This document shows, piece after piece, positions 36,701-41,479 of a DNA stretch of 64,000 nucleotides. Numbering within the stretch: position 1 is the first letter of the stretch; the number at the start of each line of letters is the position of its first letter. Under the pieces are notes generated by a model. That model saw only the letters and a list, made by a program, of their open reading frames with translations, ran no database searches and was not told the DNA's origin. Origin of the DNA: Cordilura impudica (lineage: Eukaryota; Arthropoda; Insecta; Diptera; Scathophagidae); NCBI GenBank assembly GCA_963682025.1, contig OY821517.1:234870496-234934495 (forward strand). The letters are read 5' to 3'. Both the position numbers and the translations under genes were made by a program.

Positions 36701-36717
36701 AGCACGTTTTGATTTCC
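12574..36717 (-). CDS. Alpha-catenin, partial gene (internal exons)
   Basis: Alpha-catenin links cadherin/beta-catenin to actin at adherens junctions. Exons in gene order are 36341-36717, 35952-36269, 35688-35891, 34945-35629, 34732-34883, then 13411-13480 or 13155-13227, then 12835-12902 and 12574-12755: about 686 codons of a protein usually near 900 residues. The product starts KSKRASALVAAVEKATENFI, includes KKSTMLLTASKVYVRHPEL-type vinculin-homology helices, TRDLRRQLRKAVVDHVSDSF, DENDFIDASRLVYDG and MCMIMMEMTDFTR. All borders are GT..AG and phases match exactly. The N-terminal beta-catenin-binding start and the C-terminal actin-binding exons lie outside the window. Four introns are 58-71 bp, while one is 21,251 bp and filled with transposons. 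Identification is secure from many conserved segments. Confidence 0.97.
12835..12902 (-). CDS. Alpha-catenin exon 7
   Basis: This 68-nt exon (acceptor CCCATAACAG|CA, donor GCCAGA|GTAAGT) completes a Ser codon begun by either preceding alternative exon. It then encodes SAHTGEATVDEYPDISGICT and AR. It enters in phase 1 and leaves in phase 0. Confidence 0.93.
13155..13227 (-). CDS. Alpha-catenin exon 6A, Ser/Thr-containing linker
   Basis: The acceptor ATCTTTGCAG|AGC has a usable pyrimidine tract and the donor is CGAT|GTAATA. The 73 nt encode SSDDLDTDTEFEPVEDMTLE then TRSR plus one base. It resembles the insect alpha-catenin linker between the M region and the actin-binding domain. Serines and threonines sit before acidic residues, as in the vertebrate phosphorylated linker. 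The same phase and same TRS(R/K) ending as 13411-13480 mark the two as alternatives. Confidence 0.92.
13411..13480 (-). CDS. Alpha-catenin candidate alternative exon 6B, constitutively acidic linker
   Basis: The acceptor is TTATAATTAAG|GAT (weak pyrimidine tract) and the donor AAAT|GTAAGC (good). The 70 nt encode DEDELDPEDVDLDDPYN then ADTRSK plus one base. It enters in phase 0 and leaves in phase 1, exactly like exon 6A 183 bp downstream. Including both would shift the frame, so use must be mutually exclusive. The acidic core has no Ser or Thr until the final ADTRSK. Protein-like sequence, matched phase and a shared end motif argue against chance, but transcript evidence is needed. Confidence 0.72.
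13546..14051 (+). repeat. Dispersed CCCTATACC-type repeat, left half (split)
   Basis: This is the left part of a repeat whose right end is at 17004-17213. It begins near TATAGTCTGTCTGCG with GACCCTATCTCTTAGG, and carries the family landmarks GTGAAGATCGGGAAGCAGCT and GGTCTGAACATG. It is split by the Penelope-like element 14052-17003. The family lacks coding capacity and behaves as a non-autonomous mobile element. Confidence 0.8.
14052..14186 (+). repeat. PLE1 left terminal direct repeat (pLTR)
   Basis: It is nearly identical to 16864-16998. It starts inside the hammerhead-like motif (stem-II 3' strand GTGTC, then GAAAC), so the left repeat carries only the second half of that motif, as expected if the ribozyme straddles the repeat junction. 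Confidence 0.9.
14234..14668 (+). pseudogene. Penelope-like RT protein, N-terminal part
   Basis: Starting at MSGFFQHISYKYNTH, this Asn/Lys-rich 144-residue segment is the N-terminal extension of the RT protein. It overlaps the main RT frame (14595-16301) in a different frame, so the original single ORF has a frameshift around 14640. Its codon usage is strongly A-biased, like the rest of the element. No defined domain is recognised beyond similarity in position to other Penelope-like elements. Confidence 0.7.
14595..16301 (+). pseudogene. Penelope-like reverse transcriptase
   Basis: RT of the Penelope group, related to telomerase RT, which copies element RNA at the target. Seen motifs: ITKSDKGNKTVLM (about 15033), LYGQPKIHK, the catalytic strand SLDVVSLFINIP (about 15468), YGMPMGNPLSPIIAEI (about 15655) and catalytic YVDD at 15777-15788, followed by FSLNILDITI-type thumb sequence. 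A 568-codon frame is open through the RT core. The reading frame is interrupted before the endonuclease (16336 onward), where homologues continue without a break. It is therefore nearly intact but probably not functional. Confidence 0.9.
16336..16638 (+). pseudogene. Penelope-like GIY-YIG endonuclease domain
   Basis: VVYQIKCN corresponds to the GIY half and RIYIRQTKRQLEIRLKEHKR to the YIG half with the downstream R-x3-E-H signature. The expected Gly of the YIG element is replaced by Arg (IYIRQT against IYIGTT in the second element at 32760). That change, plus a frameshift at the C-terminus (ITLETY then stop), argues against activity. The domain nicks target DNA for priming in this family. Confidence 0.85.
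16841..16886 (+). ncRNA. Hammerhead-ribozyme-like motif of PLE1
   Basis: CTGATGA (16846-16852) is followed by the helix GACAC..GTGTC (16854-16858 with 16867-16871) and GAAAC (16872-16876), the conserved order of a hammerhead core. GACG (16841) can also pair with CGTC (16876). Hammerhead motifs in terminal repeats are established for Penelope-like elements. I could not place an unambiguous cleavage triplet or a convincing third helix, so catalytic activity is doubtful. Confidence 0.55.
16864..16998 (+). repeat. PLE1 right terminal direct repeat (pLTR)
   Basis: This is the direct repeat of 14052-14186, followed by a short A-run. The preceding 24 bases supply the 5' half of the hammerhead-like motif. 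Confidence 0.9.
17004..17213 (+). repeat. Dispersed CCCTATACC-type repeat, right half
   Basis: This resumes the copy begun at 13546, with landmarks TTCATATTTGCGACCTTTAG, the GGACGGACAGACATCGC tract, GGGTCTAGGTCAAATATTTT and the end CCACATAGTGGTATAGGGT. The terminal ATAGGGT is the inverse of the ACCCTAT at the left end. Confidence 0.85.
17214..17599. other. Intronic sequence
   Basis: No coding region was recognised. TTGATTATGAATTAGAATAT.. near 17297 resembles 34527-34590 (GAATATTTTTGTA followed by TATCATCACT), suggesting a short repeat shared by both ends of the large intron. Confidence 0.4.
17600..17789 (+). pseudogene. Degraded LINE RT thumb fragment, 5' piece
   Basis: The frame containing ELKILGAVLEKKL, KAHKIFRLQSKFDKIFNYKK and TVKPFEN looks like the thumb of a jockey-type RT with several stops. 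It continues after the LTR element at 30075 with NLPTIRDSTYAYP. Joining across the 4-bp target duplication keeps the frame, which shows the LTR element inserted into an already old LINE. Confidence 0.6.
17794..18373 (+). repeat. 5' LTR of the mdg1-like element
   Basis: It begins TGTAACGTATGCATGG and ends AACACTATA. It matches 29500-30070 with a few substitutions and small indels, for example an extra GAATGAAG-type stretch near 18078. The inner part has the tandem motif GAGTGTACTTTAGAAAGTC twice. Confidence 0.93.
18374..18387 (+). promoter_or_regulatory. Primer-binding site, tRNA-Arg(ACG)
   Basis: TGGCGATCCTGCCA directly follows the LTR. From memory of the insect tRNA-Arg(ACG) 3' end (..TGGCAGGATCG plus CCA) this is a 14-nt perfect complement, so minus-strand synthesis is inferred to be primed by that tRNA. 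Confidence 0.75.
18388..19200 (+). other. Leader between primer-binding site and gag
   Basis: A+T-rich leader with several short frames; an ATG at 18602 opens 30 codons. A duplicated stretch with TATAATAAAGAAAAAAA.. TTAAGCTGAAACAATATTAA appears at 19034-19074 and 19090-19130. No conserved domain was seen. Confidence 0.5.
19201..20430 (+). pseudogene. gag of the mdg1-like element
   Basis: One continuous frame is broken only by TAG at 19402 and TAA at 19675, both explainable by single G:C to A:T changes from Gln codons. The N-terminus is helical (MDEILTSLETLVSNARKSL). The middle carries the capsid-like ISKLIPTFSGRKEDLNNF. The C-terminus is an Asn/Arg-rich low-complexity tail (20100-20340), instead of a zinc knuckle, presumably RNA binding. 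The gag end overlaps the pol frame (-1) around 20400-20430, the usual Ty3-type frameshift arrangement. Confidence 0.8.
23406..23416. repeat. Target-site duplication of LINE copy 2, left
   Basis: TACCATCACGA lies within integrase codons (TPYHH) and is repeated at 26615-26625. Confidence 0.88.
23417..26614 (+). mobile_element. 5'-truncated LINE, copy 2 (same family as 6061-11070)
   Basis: It is flanked by the 11-bp duplication TACCATCACGA. It starts within ORF2 at the GACGATATCCAAGATTGG position (aligns to about 8420 in copy 1) and runs to a full 3' end. 5' truncation plus target duplication is the hallmark of target-primed reverse transcription. Its 3' end has a short tail of AACCT units (26596-26614). 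Removing it restores the integrase frame of the host LTR element. Confidence 0.93.
23423..26470 (+). pseudogene. LINE copy 2 ORF2 fragment: end of endonuclease, RT, RNase H, zinc knuckle
   Basis: From SSEHSFSDHRYILF the frame is open to 24830 through AYRPISLTSFLLKTLERIVD and IDIEGAFNNVSTN. It breaks at GTPQGG (GGGGGATTTTATCC where copy 1 has GGGGGAATTCTATCC). YADD lies at 24887-24898. Other frameshifts fall near 25120, 25230 and 25755, and RNase H lacks part of the DSLAAI region near 25858. The C-terminal piece has CRACGEDDETLEHYLCYC, a C-x2-C-x8-H-x4-C knuckle missing from copy 1. The copy is dead, but it supplies the segments deleted from copy 1. Confidence 0.88.
26615..26625. repeat. Target-site duplication of LINE copy 2, right
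   Basis: This second copy of TACCATCACGA is followed by GACATTAGGTACTGTCGAACG, where the integrase sequence resumes in frame. Confidence 0.88.
26886..27601 (+). repeat. Dispersed CCCTATACC-type repeat, complete copy inside integrase
   Basis: It starts TAGTGGGTCTAGCCCGACTA with ATACCCTATACCATGG and ends CCACATAGTGGTATAGGGTAT, so the ends are short inverted repeats. ATTA lies on both sides (26882-26885 and 27602-27605) and may be the target duplication. It interrupts the integrase between VRI and LRQSLRNARLM. It is about 716 bp with no coding capacity. Confidence 0.85.
27997..28931 (-). mobile_element. PIF/Harbinger-like remnant
   Basis: The ends are inverted: AGGGTTTTCACTCTTGGT on the left and ACCAAGAGTGAATACCGC on the right, with a second inner match around TACAACCC. 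TACTA flanks both sides (27992-27996 and 28932-28936). The minus strand encodes fragments of a Harbinger nuclease: MPKITEKEKIINFFEQNVVD (from 28755) and LRVSRIEFHTLVSMISGDTE with CEQFPVEYQLAIVLYSLGSS (28451 down to 28250). The catalytic C-terminal half is absent, so this is a non-autonomous deletion derivative. Confidence 0.75.
28998..29170. mobile_element. Hairpin MITE
   Basis: AGCGTCATCTATGTATCACT (29031-29050, extending to 29053) is the exact inverse of 29126-29148. The outer flanks TTTTTTTATGTCATTTTTTA and TAAAAAAGTGGCATAAAAAA continue the inverted match, with an 11-nt insertion on the left arm. The whole unit of about 170 bp can fold into one stem with a 70-nt loop. No coding capacity. 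Confidence 0.75.
29489..29499 (+). promoter_or_regulatory. Polypurine tract
   Basis: AAGGGGAAGGG lies immediately upstream of the 3' LTR, the expected place and composition for the plus-strand primer. Confidence 0.8.
29500..30070 (+). repeat. 3' LTR of the mdg1-like element
   Basis: It begins TGTAACGTATGCATGG and ends AACACTATA. It is slightly shorter than the 5' LTR. Divergence between the two LTRs is a few per cent by eye, so the insertion is not recent. Confidence 0.93.
30075..30412 (+). pseudogene. Degraded LINE, 3' piece with poly(A)
   Basis: The frame continues the fragment at 17600-17789 with NLPTIRDSTYAYPTTPIQIL and IIKSGLPSLEQKIFKIINRL. A 24-base A run at 30389-30412 marks the 3' end of the retrocopy. 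Confidence 0.6.
30516..31266 (+). repeat. Dispersed CCCTATACC-type repeat, copy inside PLE2
   Basis: It begins near CAGTCTAGACCGACTATACG with ATACCCTATACCATG and ends CCACATAGTGGTATAGGGTAT. It shares the GAAGATCGGGAAGCAGCTCT and GGACGGACGGACGGACATTG landmarks with the other copies. It is about 750 bp with no coding capacity. Confidence 0.85.
31267..32687 (+). pseudogene. PLE2 reverse transcriptase, disrupted
   Basis: Recognisable pieces are ILSMENKFTLPI and VITTADKGNKTLVMYKDEY (to 31888), then a deletion removing the palm region around the first catalytic Asp. It resumes with CLIDNNYFNYDNKTYTQTYG, MPMGNPLSPTIADIVLDKLL (about 32007) and, after a frameshift, YVDDIFAI (about 32127). The thumb and connector run to 32687. 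It is clearly a different lineage from PLE1. Confidence 0.82.
32688..33035 (+). pseudogene. PLE2 GIY-YIG endonuclease domain
   Basis: VIYEITCKG is the GIY half and QVYIGTTKRSLEKRMTEHKA the YIG half, with the canonical Gly that PLE1 lacks. STALSQHIQEHNH and FTLESLHIQKK follow. The domain itself reads open, but it belongs to a dead element. Confidence 0.85.
33198..33240 (+). ncRNA. Degenerate hammerhead-like motif of PLE2
   Basis: CTGAAGA (33203-33209) is followed by a weak AAGC..GCTT helix and GAAAC (33228-33232). The layout is the same as in PLE1, but the core CTGATGA is altered at one position and the helix is short, so it is probably a relic. Confidence 0.4.
33325..34731. other. Right end of the 21 kb alpha-catenin intron
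   Basis: Moderately A+T-rich single-copy-looking sequence with no conserved protein segment, RNA gene or repeat boundary recognised. The 34520-34600 part resembles 17297-17370 at the other side of the nested insertions. Confidence 0.5.
34732..34883 (-). CDS. Alpha-catenin exon 5
   Basis: The acceptor is TTCTTTCAG|TA and the donor AACAGG|GTAATA. The 152 nt complete a Val codon, then encode MSKFDQRVDAAVDALLSNSN, DENDFIDASRLVYDGVREIR and AVLMNR, ending in phase 0. It is the last exon before the large intron and can splice to either alternative exon 6. Confidence 0.95.
34945..35629 (-). CDS. Alpha-catenin exon 4
   Basis: The longest exon seen (685 nt; acceptor TTTTTTTAG|ATG, donor CAAG|GTACTT). 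It encodes MGQKDNSPGLDRAIDQMCRK, DLRRQLRKAVVDHVSDSFLE and the helical M-region through YEPCIYTKRVLEAVKVLRDQ, leaving in phase 1. Part of the vinculin-interacting central region. Confidence 0.96.
35688..35891 (-). CDS. Alpha-catenin exon 3
   Basis: 204 nt in phase 0 at both ends (acceptor TTTTTGACAG|GAG, donor AAAT|GTATGT). It encodes EGIVMDPMTYTEKRSRQLLE, RLESIISAAALMADADCTRD and VRQALQDLLSEYMSN. Confidence 0.96.
35952..36269 (-). CDS. Alpha-catenin exon 2
   Basis: 318 nt in phase 0 at both ends (acceptor TTTTTGTTAG|CAA, donor TTTGAT|GTATGT). It encodes QFGRNANELIKQAAKRQQEL through MLLTASKVYVRHPELDLAKV to GELAAALDDFD. Confidence 0.96.
36341..36717 (-). CDS. Alpha-catenin exon 1 of this window
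   Basis: 377 nt (acceptor TTGCTTTTAG|GG, donor ATGAGG|GTAAGA) starting at the second codon position. It encodes KSKRASALVAAVEKATENFI through VRAARNLLSAVTRLLILADM to DELLDNMR. It begins roughly 70-80 residues into the protein. The exon with the initiator was not found up to 64000. Confidence 0.95.
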
Positions 36718-37859
36718 CTAAAAGCAAAGTATAATTATAATAAATCAATTTCCACATACACCATGTACATATATTGAACGGCAAATTAAAAAAGACTACT
36801 GCAGAATGAAGAATTCAGTAATAAAATTAACAATGTTAATTTTAGGTATCCACTCGAATAATCGTCGTTCGATTAATCAAAAATTTTTGACTAAGGTTTG
36901 CATACGATTTAATTCAAATATCTATTTAAACAGTGTTACAGAACCCTTACCAAACACACCGGAAGTGATAATTGGCCGACCAGCTCAATGACGACAGAGG
37001 GGGAATGACCTGTCACTTTCGGTTGAGGGCCGAACAATAAAATTTATAAAAAGACAAAAAAAACTACATAAAATAAATATGAACATACATACATATATCC
37101 TAACAAACAAAAAAACTAAACATCTTTAAATTCCTAAAACTTTCACTACAAACGGACGGACAAACCAGTACAATATATAGAACCTTGATATGTGAAAGAT
37201 ATTTCCAAGGCATATCCAATAAGGTACACACGATCATGTTATTAATAAAACCACAAAATATAAAAATGATCGATAAAAGTTTTTTAATATTAATATTTTT
37301 TTAACAGGTACCAATATAATTTTTTGTACACCATTAACCGTTTTCAAAAGAAATACAGAATTCGCACAAAAGTGCTTTTAATACATTATTTAAGAAACAA
37401 AACAGAAATTAATGCATTTTGGACCATTTGAAACTTAAGACAAAATATTTCTGAATTTTTACAAACAATTTTCATGGTTAGTATCTTATTTTAAAGATCC
37501 TGGTAGTGTTTCATGTTTTCAAATAGTTTTCAAAAATTTTCACAATAAATTTATATTTGAAGTGAAGAAGGTGAATTGATTGTTAATAAAAATATATATC
37601 AATTTAATTTGCGATCCTGCTTAAAAATATATAAATACGTGTTTAGTTTTACCTAAAATTATTAAATATTCTATTAAAAAAAATCTGCGTATTAAAAACT
37701 ATATTCAATTTGCAAAACTGCATATGCAATCAAAGCTGAAGTCAGATCAACAATTAAATTATTTTGGATTAGTACGAGATTAACAATTTTATTTATTTAA
37801 TTCAGCTACAATATAGCAACAGCTGAGCAAAAGAAAAAATAAAATATTTTACAAAAATA
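36718..37859. other. Alpha-catenin upstream intron, proximal part
   Basis: A+T-rich sequence without recognised genes, repeats or transposon ends. A search by eye for the missing N-terminal exon on the minus strand found nothing. Confidence 0.5.
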
Positions 37860-38490
37860 ATACAGACTTTAAATACAGTTATAAACATAATCGTCAAATA
37901 TGTCGTTAATCTTCTTTTAATAACATCAACAGCTTCAGATAAATCAATTAAAGCATAGCGTCTGTTCACTTCGGCGCAAATTCTTCGGAATGGATCGAAA
38001 TTAATAAAATTTGAGCTGTGGAAATTCAGGTAAACATAAGATCATAAGATCGAAGTTGTCTGTTAGGAACATTTATACATATTTTTCCAAGAATGCATTC
38101 GAATCAATTTTACCATGAACTAAGTTGAGGAAGAATGTTACATTAAAAATGATCCTTCTGCTTTTCAAAGTTGGAAGTTTATTAGAGCCAAACGACTGCG
38201 ATACGGTGGGAGACTCAATCCGCATTCCACCGAAGATATCGAAGACAAAATAGTAAGAATTGTTTCTGAACTGAAGTTTTTTGATGAAAACGTTGTACTG
38301 TGGATCCCAGATTACTGATGCGTATTCAAGTATCGGCCTGACCAAAGACATGAACAAATTTTTTGTTACATAAAGATTATTAAACTCCTTTGCCCAACGT
38401 TTTATAAAACATTAAACACTATTTGCCTTATTAACAGTCATTGTTACATGAGAATTAAAACTTAGTATTTTATCGAAGTGAACTCCCAAA
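37860..38490 (-). pseudogene. LINE A (jockey-like) RT C-terminal part
   Basis: Minus-strand reading gives LGVHFDKILSFNSHVTMTVN, an internal stop, then FMSLVRPILEYASVIWDPQY and LPTLKSRRIIFNVTFFLNLV: thumb and C-terminal region of a jockey-clade LINE RT. It continues on the far side of a mariner at 41121. Confidence 0.8.
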
Positions 38491-39307
38491 TAAAGGGTTT
38501 TTCAACAGGGACGCTACAGAAGTAGAAAGACAGGGACAGCAAACAACGCCATATTTCTTGCCGCTCTTTTGACATTTCTCTTCAGCAAGGTTTGCCATTT
38601 CATGATGGAAAGATATACGAGCCAACAACGAGTCGAAATTATTAAAATTTACTACCGAAATTCGGAGTCAGTGGCCTCAACGTTAAGAGCGCTACGTCCA
38701 ATTTATGGTCGTCATAATCGTCCTAGCAGATCAACAATTGAGCGTATAGTGGAAAAATTTGAATCCACAGGCACAGTACAAAATGTTCCCGTGCCAGTGA
38801 GACAAAGAAGTGCCCGTAGTGTCTAGAATATTGCTGCCGCTGAGGCTTCAGTTGAAGAAAGCCCAAATGTGTCTCTCACACGTCGTTCTCAAGCGTTGGG
38901 CATCTCTGTGACGTCGTTGTTGCGAATTTTGCGAAAAGATCTTGGCCTACATCCTTACAAGATCAAATTGACGCAAGAACTGAAGCCGCTTGACCACCAT
39001 AAGCGTCGTATGTTCGTGAATTGGGCTGAGCAACAACTTGAAAATGATTCGGATTTTCATCGAAAAATCATCTTCAGCGATGAGGCTCATTTCTGGCTGA
39101 ATGGCTTCGTCAATAAACAAAATATGCGTTATTGGTCAGACAGCAATCCACACGTACTCCATGAGTCATCATTGCATCCCGAAAAAACTACGGTTTGGTG
39201 CGGTTTATGGGCCGGCGGCGTCATTGGGCCGTACTTCTTCCGTGATGATCAAGACCGGTACGTTACTGTGAATGGGAATCGCTACCGTTCAATAATAACC
39301 GAATATA

Positions 39308-40613
39308 ACGGGTGATTTTTTAAGAGCTTGATAACTTTTTTTTAAAAAAAAACGCATAAAATTTGCAAAATCTCATCGGTTCTTTATTTGAAACGTTAGA
39401 TTGGTCCATGACATTTACTTTTTGAAGATAATTTCATTTAAATGTTGACCGCGGCTGCGTCTTAGGTGGTCCATTCGGAAAGTCCAATTTTGGGCAACTT
39501 TTTCGAGCATTTCGGCCGGAATAGCCCGAATTTCTTCGGAAATGTTGTCTTCCAAAGCTGGAATAGTTGCTGGCTTATTTCTGTAGACTTTAGACTTGAC
39601 GTAGCCCCACAAAAAATAGTCTAAAGGCGTCAAATCGCATGATCTTGGTGGCCAACTTACCGGTCCATTTCTTGAGATGAATTGTTCTCCGAAGTTTTCC
39701 CTCAAAATGGCCATAGAATCGCGAGCTGTGTGGCATGTAGCGCCATCTTGTTGAAACCACATGTCAACCAAGTTCAGTTCTTCCATTTTTGGCAACAAAA
39801 AGTTTGTTAGCATCGAACGATAGCGATCGCCATTCACCGTAACGTTGCGTCCAACAGCATCTTTGAAAAAATACGGTCCAATGATTCCACCAGCGTACAA
39901 ACCACACCAAACAGTGCATTTTTCGGGATGCATGGGCAGTTCTTGAACGGCTTCTGGTTGCTCTTCACTCCAAATACGGCAATTTTGCTTATTTACGAAG
40001 CCATTCAACCAGAAATGAGCCTCATCGCTGAACAAAATTTGTCGATAAAAAAGCGGATTTTCTGCCAACTTTTCTAGGGCCCATTCACTGAAAATTAGAC
40101 GTTGTGGCAGATCGTTCGGCTTCAGTTCTTGCACGAGCTGTATTTTATACGGTTTTACACCAAGATCTTTGCGTAAAATCTTCCATGTGGTCGAATAACA
40201 CAAACCCAATTGCTGCGAACGGCGACGAATCGACATTTCACGGTCTTCAGTAACACTCTCAGAAACAGACGCAATATTCTCTTCTGTACGCACTGTACGC
40301 ATTCGTGTGGTTGGTTTAATGTCCAATAAAGTAAACTGAGTGCGAAACTTGGTCACAATCGAATTAATTGTTTGCTCACTTGGTCGATTATGTAGACCAT
40401 AAATCGGACGTAAAGCGCGAAACACATTTCGAACCGAACACTGATTTTGGTAATAAAATTCAATGATTTGCAAGCGTTGCTCGTTAGTAAGTCTATTCAT
40501 GATGAAATGTCAAAGCATACTGAGCATCTTTCTCTTTGACACCATGTCTGAAATCCCACGTGATCTGTCAAATACTAATGCATGAAAATCCTAACCTCAA
40601 AAAAATCACCCGT
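39308..40613 (-). mobile_element. DD41D mariner-like transposon (mariner 2), apparently intact
   Basis: The ends ACGGGTGATTTTTT and AAAAAATCACCCGT are inverted repeats flanked by TA (39306-39307 and 40614-40615). It inserted into the transposase gene of mariner 1. Full length about 1.3 kb with one uninterrupted gene. Confidence 0.93.
39415..40500 (-). CDS. Mariner 2 transposase (DD41D), intact
   Basis: A 361-codon frame from MNRLTNEQRLQIIEFYYQNQ to IIFKK with no break. The N-terminal two helix-turn-helix modules include SIRRRSQQLGLCYSTTWKIL. The catalytic residues are Asp in ILFSDEAHFWLNGF, Asp in MWFQQDGATCHTA and Asp in CDLTPLDYFLWGYVKS with 41 residues between the last two. WPPRSCDLTPLDYF is the group signature. 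It binds its terminal repeats and cuts and pastes at TA sites. Closest in this window is the broken copy at 46965-47887. It is a candidate for activity, depending on whether the ends are complete. Confidence 0.93.
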   Translation of the reverse strand: MNRLTNEQRLQIIEFYYQNQCSVRNVFRALRPIYGLHNRPSEQTINSIVTKFRTQFTLLDIKPTTRMRTVRTEENIASVSESVTEDREMSIRRRSQQLGLCYSTTWKILRKDLGVKPYKIQLVQELKPNDLPQRLIFSEWALEKLAENPLFYRQILFSDEAHFWLNGFVNKQNCRIWSEEQPEAVQELPMHPEKCTVWCGLYAGGIIGPYFFKDAVGRNVTVNGDRYRSMLTNFLLPKMEELNLVDMWFQQDGATCHTARDSMAILRENFGEQFISRNGPVSWPPRSCDLTPLDYFLWGYVKSKVYRNKPATIPALEDNISEEIRAIPAEMLEKVAQNWTFRMDHLRRSRGQHLNEIIFKK

Positions 40614-41120
40614 TATTTGGCCCCAATTGGATGGTATGGACTTGGAGGACATGTGGTTCCAACAGGACGGCGCCACAAGCCACACAGCGAATGTCACAAT
40701 GAATTTATTGGAAACCAAGTTTGGAGAACGTGTTATCTCACGAAATGGTCCAGTCGATTGGCCGCCTCGGTCGTGCGATTTCACGCCGTTGGACTATTTC
40801 CTGTGGGGCTACGTCAAGTCTATGGTCTATGCCAACAAGCCAGCGACGATTGATGAACTTCGTACGAATATCGAACGTGAAATTGAAGCAGTATCGGCCG
40901 ATTTATGCTTGAAAACCGTCGAAAATTGGGTTCAGCGTCTGGACTTCTGCAAGCGTGCCCGTGGTGGCCATGCAAAAGAGATCGATTTCCATACATAATG
41001 GCATCGAACGTTCTTTCACAGGAATAAAGAATTTCATTGATATCCAAAACAGTTTTTGTTTTATTTAAAAAAAAATGTAGCGCTCTTATTGAAAAAGCGC
41101 TCTTATTGAAAAACCCTTTA

Positions 41121-41470
41121 TATGTATGAGTCAACTGAGTTTAGTTTTGTGTCACGGATGACATAGTCGTTCGAAGATGGCGAATATCTAGAAAAGGTCA
41201 AAGACTGACATTTTTTTAGATTTAATTCCATTAAGTTCACATTACACCATTTGTAGAAGCTATTTAGGTCAGAGTGGAGACGTATACTGTCTTCATTGTT
41301 TATGAGGGTTGAGTAGATTTTTACACCATCGGCATACATAAGGATATTTTAAGTACAACCGAATCCATTTTACGAAGTTGCCGGAGAATCCAATAATATC
41401 AAGTTTTGCTAAAGTCAGTGTATATAACATCAGTTTGCTTTGCTTTGCAGAACCCAGAATTTATTTATAA
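41121..41470 (-). pseudogene. LINE A RT, 5' part
   Basis: Minus-strand reading gives DVIYTDFSKT (RT motif A region), a deletion, then YADGVKIYSTLINNEDSIRL and WCNVNLMELNLKKCQSLTFS. The catalytic YADD is changed to YADG. The sequence continues beyond mariner 1 at 38490. Confidence 0.75.
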
Positions 41471-41479
41471 GTAAATTCC

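Larger units (their letters stand above)
38602..40998 (+). pseudogene. Mariner 1 transposase, interrupted
   Basis: Reads MMERYTSQQRVEIIKIYYRN with a helix-turn-helix N-terminus, a TAG stop at 38824, then SLTRRSQALGISVTSLLRIL and the first catalytic Asp in IIFSDEAHFWLNGF (39066-39108). After the insertion come the second Asp in MWFQQDGATSHTA (about 40655) and the third in CDFTPLDYFLWGYVKS, 41 residues later: a DD41D triad. Cut-and-paste transposase of the rosa-like mariner group; inactive through the stop and the insertion. Confidence 0.9.
38493..41118 (+). mobile_element. DD41D mariner-like transposon (mariner 1), split by mariner 2
   Basis: The ends AAGGGTTTTTCAA and TTGAAAAACCCTT are inverted repeats flanked by TA (38491-38492 and 41119-41120). 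It interrupts LINE A. Its transposase is split by mariner 2 at codons for EYIWP: joining 39307 to 40616 across one TA restores the frame. Confidence 0.93.

Noticed and set aside
36806..36991. Possible missing N-terminal exon of alpha-catenin
   Set aside because: The open frame is on the plus strand, and no minus-strand frame here resembles the beta-catenin-binding start or has fitting splice sites.
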